DNA of 9,913 nt. It comes from Candidatus Acetothermia bacterium (GTDB lineage: Bacteria > Bipolaricaulota > Bipolaricaulia > Bipolaricaulales > Bipolaricaulaceae). The stretch is taken from contig JAGDVW010000064.1 of the NCBI GenBank assembly GCA_023255835.1, positions 1,439 to 11,351 of the forward strand, in the 5' to 3' direction. The notes beneath the pieces are model-generated. The model saw nothing but the letters and a program-made list of their open reading frames with translations, was not told where the DNA came from and made no database searches. Shown here one piece after another: positions 6,615 through 9,913 of this stretch (positions are counted from its first letter, which is position 1; each line of letters opens with the position of its first letter). Both the position numbers and the translations under genes were made by a program.

Positions 6615-7483
6615 ACCACATAAAGGGCTTTGGGGTGAACCTCGACCTCCAAAAAGGAGGCCCGCGCGGGAAGGAGTTCCCCGTCCATGTGGACCACAAG
6701 CGGCCGCTCCGCTCGAATCCGCGCGCTTTTCACGCGGATCAACTTCGTCCGCTTTAGGGCCAAATAGCTTCCGTCCCGGGTTTTGGGGAGCACCACGAGG
6801 CGCACAAGCCGCGGATAGTGCCCGATCAGGGCCAGATCCAGGTGCCCGTCGTCGGGCTTGGCCTGGGGAGCAAGACAAAACCCCCCTCCGGCCCAAGGGC
6901 CGTTCATCACCGCCACGGTGAGGAGGTTCCCCACATGGCTCCAGCCCTCGGTCCGCACCTCCATCTCCACCGGCCGAAACCGGAAAACCTCGAATACTGT
7001 CGCGAGGAGGTAGCCCAGCTCCCCTTTGAGAAGATGGTGGGTTTGGTAATCGTGGGCGATTTGACCATCGATCCCCATCCCCAAGGAGTTGAGGTAAAAC
7101 CGGCCCTGGGCCTCGCCCACGTCCACCGGATGTGGTTCCCCAAAAACGAGGATTTTCACGGCCTCTTTTAGATCCTGAGGGATCCCAAGGACGCGGGCAT
7201 AGTCGTTTCCCGAGCCCATGGGGAGGATTCCCAAAGCGGTCTTCGTGCCCACGAGGGCTTGGGCCACAGCGTGAAGGGTGCCGTCGCCGCCGGCCGCGGC
7301 CACCACCGGTTCAGCCCCGGCGCAGAACTCCCTGGCCAGCTCCTGGGCCTCATCCGGCCCGGCGGTGCGGAAGATCTCCGCTTCAACCCCCATCTCCCGA
7401 AAAACTCGGCGAAGTTCGTCTTCCCGCGCTCCGGCCAAGCCCCGCCCCGCAGCGGGATTCAACACCACCGGTATGCGGCGCAT
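6608..7483 (-). CDS. Diacylglycerol kinase-family lipid kinase (DagK/YegS-like), copy 1
   Basis: A 291-residue protein of normal length for the bacterial DagK/YegS/LCB5 lipid kinase family, which phosphorylates diacylglycerol or related lipid alcohols with ATP at the membrane surface. Motifs in order: NPAAGRG (9-15), the ATP-site AAAGGDGTL (62-70), PMGSGNDYA (88-96), VDVGEAQGRFYLNSLGMGID (120-139), VAVMNGPWAGGGF (190-202), DDGHLDL (211-217), and the catalytic-region MDGELLP (266-272). All expected motifs are present, so it is probably active. It is the last gene of the minus-strand block. The ATG at 7483 is the only reasonable start: an in-frame TAG lies a few codons upstream, within the 27-base gap, and no strong Shine-Dalgarno is seen. 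Its neighbour is a tandem paralogue with about 54% identity by hand count. The exact lipid substrate is unknown. Confidence 0.92.
   Translation of the reverse strand: MRRIPVVLNPAAGRGLAGAREDELRRVFREMGVEAEIFRTAGPDEAQELAREFCAGAEPVVAAAGGDGTLHAVAQALVGTKTALGILPMGSGNDYARVLGIPQDLKEAVKILVFGEPHPVDVGEAQGRFYLNSLGMGIDGQIAHDYQTHHLLKGELGYLLATVFEVFRFRPVEMEVRTEGWSHVGNLLTVAVMNGPWAGGGFCLAPQAKPDDGHLDLALIGHYPRLVRLVVLPKTRDGSYLALKRTKLIRVKSARIRAERPLVVHMDGELLPARASFLEVEVHPKALYVVR
7064..7129. repeat. Diverged direct repeat, copy A (within lipid kinase copy 1)
   Basis: This stretch matches 7964-8029 at most positions, exactly 900 bases apart, and encodes on the minus strand the conserved VDVGEA-GRFYLNSLGMGIDG segment. 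It is the best-preserved DNA trace of the tandem duplication of the lipid kinase gene. Confidence 0.7.
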
Positions 7484-7510
7484 GATGGCCGTATGCTAAC
7501 CCCTTTCGGC

Positions 7511-8383
7511 CTAGAGGACCACCAAGAGGGCGCCGGGATGGACGCGCACGGAAAGCTCGGAGGTGCGGGGAAGGAGTTCCCCATCCACATAAACCCGCAG
7601 GGGCCGATCCGTCCGGACCTCCACCCACCGAACCAAAGCCGCTTTGACCCCTTTTAGCCCAAGGTGTTGCCCGGCTCGAACTTTGAGGAGGATGGGAACG
7701 CGGAGGATCCGGGGGTAATGGCGGATGGCGATGAGGTTCAAAATCCCGTCGGTGGGGCTTGCGCCAGGGGCGATGTGAAAACCCCCGGCGGTGTGGGAAC
7801 CGTTCATCACCGAGACCATGAGGCCGGGGAAAGAAAATCCCCCGGCATCGGTTTTCACCGCGAGCTCGAACGGGCCAAAGCGGGCGACCTCATAGAGGGC
7901 GGCCCAAAGGTACCCAAGCTCCCCGCGCAGAAACTTCCAGCGCATGAAGTCTTCGGCGATCTGGCCATCGATCCCCATCCCCAGGGAATTGAGGTAAAAA
8001 CGGCCGTTGGCCTCGCCCACATCCACCGGCCGCGGCTTACCGCAAGAAAGGCGCTCAAGGGCCTGGGAAAGATCCACCCGGCCCACAAGGGAGCGGAGAA
8101 AATCGTTGCCGGAGCCCAAGGGGATGATGCCGAGGGCGGTTTCCTTTCCCACCAGGGCTTGGGCCACCTCGTTCAGGGTGCCGTCGCCGCCAGCCGCGGC
8201 CAAAACAGGGGCTTTTTTGCGGACGAACTCCTGGGCGATCTCCGTGGCCTCGCCGGGCTTCGTGGTGCGAAAGAAAAGGGGCTTGAGCCCCAGTTCCCCA
8301 AGGCGTTTTTTCAGCTCTTCCTCCCGGGAGGCGGCCCGGCCGCGATCGGCCACGGGGTTGAAGACCACCGGTAGCTCCGCCAT
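7511..8383 (-). CDS. Diacylglycerol kinase-family lipid kinase (DagK/YegS-like), copy 2
   Basis: A 290-residue paralogue of the preceding kinase, aligning without gaps over the first ~270 residues. It keeps AAAGGDGTL (62-70), PLGSGNDFL (88-96), VDVGEANGRFYLNSLGMGID (120-139), VMNG (192-195), TDGILNL (211-217) and VDGELLP (266-272). One difference stands out: the N-terminal loop reads NPVADRG, with Asp13 where copy 1 and most family members have Gly (NPxxGxG), so nucleotide handling may differ. The ATG at 8383 lies nine bases after the stop of the MATE remnant, with only a weak AGG upstream. A 27-base gap with no recognisable signal separates it from copy 1. Both copies probably share one transcript. 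Whether they act on different lipids cannot be told. Confidence 0.92.
   Translation of the reverse strand: MAELPVVFNPVADRGRAASREEELKKRLGELGLKPLFFRTTKPGEATEIAQEFVRKKAPVLAAAGGDGTLNEVAQALVGKETALGIIPLGSGNDFLRSLVGRVDLSQALERLSCGKPRPVDVGEANGRFYLNSLGMGIDGQIAEDFMRWKFLRGELGYLWAALYEVARFGPFELAVKTDAGGFSFPGLMVSVMNGSHTAGGFHIAPGASPTDGILNLIAIRHYPRILRVPILLKVRAGQHLGLKGVKAALVRWVEVRTDRPLRVYVDGELLPRTSELSVRVHPGALLVVL
7964..8029. repeat. Diverged direct repeat, copy B (within lipid kinase copy 2)
   Basis: Partner of 7064-7129 at a spacing of exactly 900 bases. The two copies differ at scattered, mostly synonymous positions, showing an old duplication under protein-level selection. Confidence 0.7.
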
Positions 8384-8392
8384 GGCCGCATT

Positions 8393-9268
8393 TTACCTGG
8401 ACAGCCCGGGGGCGAACTTTTGGGCGAGGCCCCGCACCGTCCTCGTTCCCCAGGTGAAGCCCACGAAGGCCATGAAGACGTTGGCCGCGATTATCCCCCA
8501 CCATACCCCCCGCTCGCCCAAGGCCAAGGCCGCCCCCAAAGCCCAGCCACCTAGGGCCTGGAGGACCACGGTGCGCAAAAAGGTGAGGAGGAGGGCGCGG
8601 CCGCCCATCTTCACCCCGTTGAACATGGCCGAGGTGAGCATCCCCAAGGGCACGGTGGGGAGGAAGAGGCACATCCAGCGCAAGAGAGCAACGAGGTCCG
8701 CTCTAAGCCCAAAACTCCCAGGCGCATAGGTGAAAAGGAGGGAAAGGAGGGGAGCAGCAGCGGCCACGAAGGAGGCGATCCCCAGTTGGATCAAGATCCC
8801 AAGGCGGATGGCGTAGAGGTAGGCGGTGCGGAGTTTCCCGAGGGAAAGCTGAAGATAGGTGCTCCGGCGGAGGAAGAACCAAGAGCTGAGGAGGAGGGCG
8901 GAGCAAAAAAGCGAGGCCAAGGTGGCCCAAGCAGCCCCAACTACACCCAAGCGGAAAGTGTAAATGAAAAGGGGATCGAGCCCGACGTTGAGGAGCCCAC
9001 CCAAAACCATGGCATACATGGCCCTTTTGGCATCGCCCTCCCCGCGAAGAAGGGCCGTGGCCAAGTTGGCGAAGAAGAGGACGACGGCACCGCCGAAGAG
9101 CACCCGGGCATAGCTTGCGGCGAGCTCCGCGACCTGGCCGCCCGCGCCCAAAAGGGAAAAGAGCGCCGGGGCCAAAGGCACGCCCAAAAGAAAAAGGAGG
9201 GCGAGGAGGGTGCCGAGGAAGAGGGTGAGGAGGGCGGCTTTTTCCGCGCCGGGTTTATCCTGGGCCCC
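8393..9268 (-). pseudogene. Truncated MATE-family efflux transporter with matching deletions in both lobes
   Basis: An open frame of about 291 codons resembling the archaeal (Pyrococcus-type) MATE cation/drug antiporters. Recognisable parts include GAQDKPGAEKAALL at the very start, YARVLFGGAVVLFFAN, LLRGEGDAKRAMYAMVLGG, LNVGLDPLFIYTF, LGVVGAAWATL, TAYLYAIRLGI, PLGMLTSAMFNG, RTVVLQ and GVWWGIIAANV. Complete MATE proteins have about 450-460 residues and 12 helices. Here everything before helix 3 is missing, and LQLSLG (end of lobe 1) runs directly into KLRTAYLYAIRLG, which in full proteins begins helix 9. So helices 7-8 (roughly 85-95 residues) are also gone, leaving about eight. The recognisable frame begins about eight bases past the permease stop and has no ATG or GTG near its head. 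The first usable start is TTG at 9187, inside helix 3, giving 264 residues. No stop codon or frameshift interrupts it. I favour a decaying gene; a functional minimal transporter is less likely. The comparison is from memory of the family. Confidence 0.75.
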
Positions 9269-9275
9269 GCTCCAT

Positions 9276-9913
9276 TCACTCCACGGTGGCCCTAAGAAAG
9301 CTCTGCCCGGCCACGATCGTCATCAAAAGCGCCAATCCCCCGATCACCACCAGGGAAACCCAGATCGAGCTCCAGTTCCACCCGAAAAGGAGGACCTCCC
9401 GGATGGGGGTCACGGCATGGGTCACGGGGTTGATTTGGGCGATCGTCGCCAGCCAATGGGGCATGGCCTCTTTTGGGAAAAGGGCGTTGGAGGTGAACAT
9501 GAGGGGCATGGTGAAGAAGTTCACCAGGGCCATGAGGGTCTCCTGGGTTTTTATTTGGGAAGCCAAAGCGAGGGAAAAGCCGCTCAGGGTGAAGCTGAAG
9601 GTCATGGCCACGCCCAGGGCGAAGATCACCCCGGGGAGGCCGGTGGCGAAACGCACGCCCAAGCCCCAGGCGATGAGGACGATGAGGAGCCCCTGGAACC
9701 CGCCCTGGACCGCGGAGGCCACCATCTTCCCCAAGGGGATGGCCGCCCGGGAGATGGGCGCGGCCAAAAGCTTCTCCAGATAACCGATTCTTCGGTCCCA
9801 GACGATGGACATCCCCGCGAAGACCCCGCCAAAGAGGACCGTCATGAGGATGATCCCTGGGGTCATGAAGGCAAGATAGCTCCCGGTCCCCAAAAGTTTC
9901 TCGATGAACGGGT
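9276..9913 (-). CDS. ABC-2 type transporter permease (DrrB/NodJ-like), N-terminus beyond the window
   Basis: The last 211 codons of a polytopic membrane protein, open through the window edge. Family members of about 250-270 residues begin some 50 residues earlier, so the true start is outside. The segment SYLAFMTPGIILMTVLFGG, then SIVWDRRIGYLEKLLAAPISR and the helix-rich remainder including MPLMFTSNALFP and INPVTHAVTPIREVLL, are diagnostic of ABC-2 permeases of the daunorubicin-resistance/lipooligosaccharide-export type. These export drugs, lipids or glycans with a separate ATPase, presumably encoded beyond 9913. A TTG at 9893 could be read as a start but lies within the conserved region, with PFIEKL continuing upstream, so I treat the gene as partial. 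The C-terminus (QSFLRATVE) looks natural. The substrate is unknown; the two downstream lipid kinases make a lipid or envelope role conceivable. Confidence 0.88.
   Translation of the reverse strand, partial: PFIEKLLGTGSYLAFMTPGIILMTVLFGGVFAGMSIVWDRRIGYLEKLLAAPISRAAIPLGKMVASAVQGGFQGLLIVLIAWGLGVRFATGLPGVIFALGVAMTFSFTLSGFSLALASQIKTQETLMALVNFFTMPLMFTSNALFPKEAMPHWLATIAQINPVTHAVTPIREVLLFGWNWSSIWVSLVVIGGLALLMTIVAGQSFLRATVE

Noticed and set aside
6646..6660. Hairpin CCTCC-AAAAA-GGAGG as a terminator
   Set aside because: The stem is only five pairs, no T-run follows on either strand, and it lies within the lipid kinase coding sequence (Ser-Phe-Leu-Glu codons).
7484..7510. Promoter or terminator between the two lipid kinase genes
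   Set aside because: The 27-base gap has no inverted repeat, no T-run and no promoter-like hexamers; it looks like a simple operon spacer.
8941..9279. Alternative minus-strand frame starting at GTG 9279 as the missing MATE start
   Set aside because: It reads as Ser/Pro-rich sequence out of frame with the MATE motifs and contains none of them. The ATG at 9275 ends after six codons.
8786..9295. Plus-strand Glu/Lys-rich open frame (169 codons) opposite the MATE remnant
   Set aside because: Its strongly charged, repetitive composition is what the complement of a Leu/Ala-rich membrane protein gives; no start signal or motif supports it.
1..9913. CRISPR array, insertion sequence, tRNA or riboswitch
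   Set aside because: No regularly spaced repeats, transposase motifs, terminal inverted repeats or clover-leaf/aptamer-like conserved cores were found; nearly all bases are accounted for by protein genes.

Overview
The window is a dense, GC-rich prokaryotic segment with two converging gene blocks and almost no intergenic DNA. Four of the six plus-strand genes start with GTG, most starts have a purine-rich Shine-Dalgarno sequence, and neighbours overlap by 4 to 20 bases. The amino-acid oxidase genes resemble the dye-linked proline dehydrogenase known from Thermococcales, and the MATE remnant resembles the Pyrococcus MATE protein. This hints at a thermophilic bacterium or archaeon, but nothing here decides the lineage (no rRNA, no tRNA, no marker gene).

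Plus strand, 31 to 6611: one apparent operon. It encodes four parts of a branched-chain amino acid-type (LivHMGF) ABC importer: two permeases and two ATPases. Two flavoenzymes follow. The first is a 682-residue fusion carrying [2Fe-2S], FAD/NAD-type, 2x[4Fe-4S] and BFD-like [2Fe-2S] modules. The second is a 382-residue DAO/sarcosine-oxidase-beta-type FAD enzyme. All five internal junctions overlap, so the six proteins are probably made together. The simplest reading is a module that imports an amino acid or secondary amine (proline, hydroxyproline, sarcosine or similar; substrate unproven) and oxidises it, passing electrons through the iron-sulfur chain of the large subunit. The periplasmic or lipoprotein substrate-binding protein is not in the window and may lie just upstream.

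Minus strand, 9913 down to 6608: the 3' part of an ABC-2 (DrrB/NodJ-like) permease that runs off the window edge, then a damaged MATE-family transporter, then two tandem paralogous diacylglycerol-kinase-family lipid kinases (about 54% identical by hand count). The MATE frame begins within a few bases of the permease stop. It lacks helices 1-2 and also helices 7-8, which are the matching parts of the two pseudo-symmetric lobes, yet the remaining ~291 codons are open.

The two blocks converge tail to tail. Their TAG stop codons overlap inside a perfect 10-bp palindrome (6605-6614), with no room for a conventional terminator. No RNA gene, CRISPR array, insertion sequence or convincing promoter was seen; both operon starts appear to lie outside the window.
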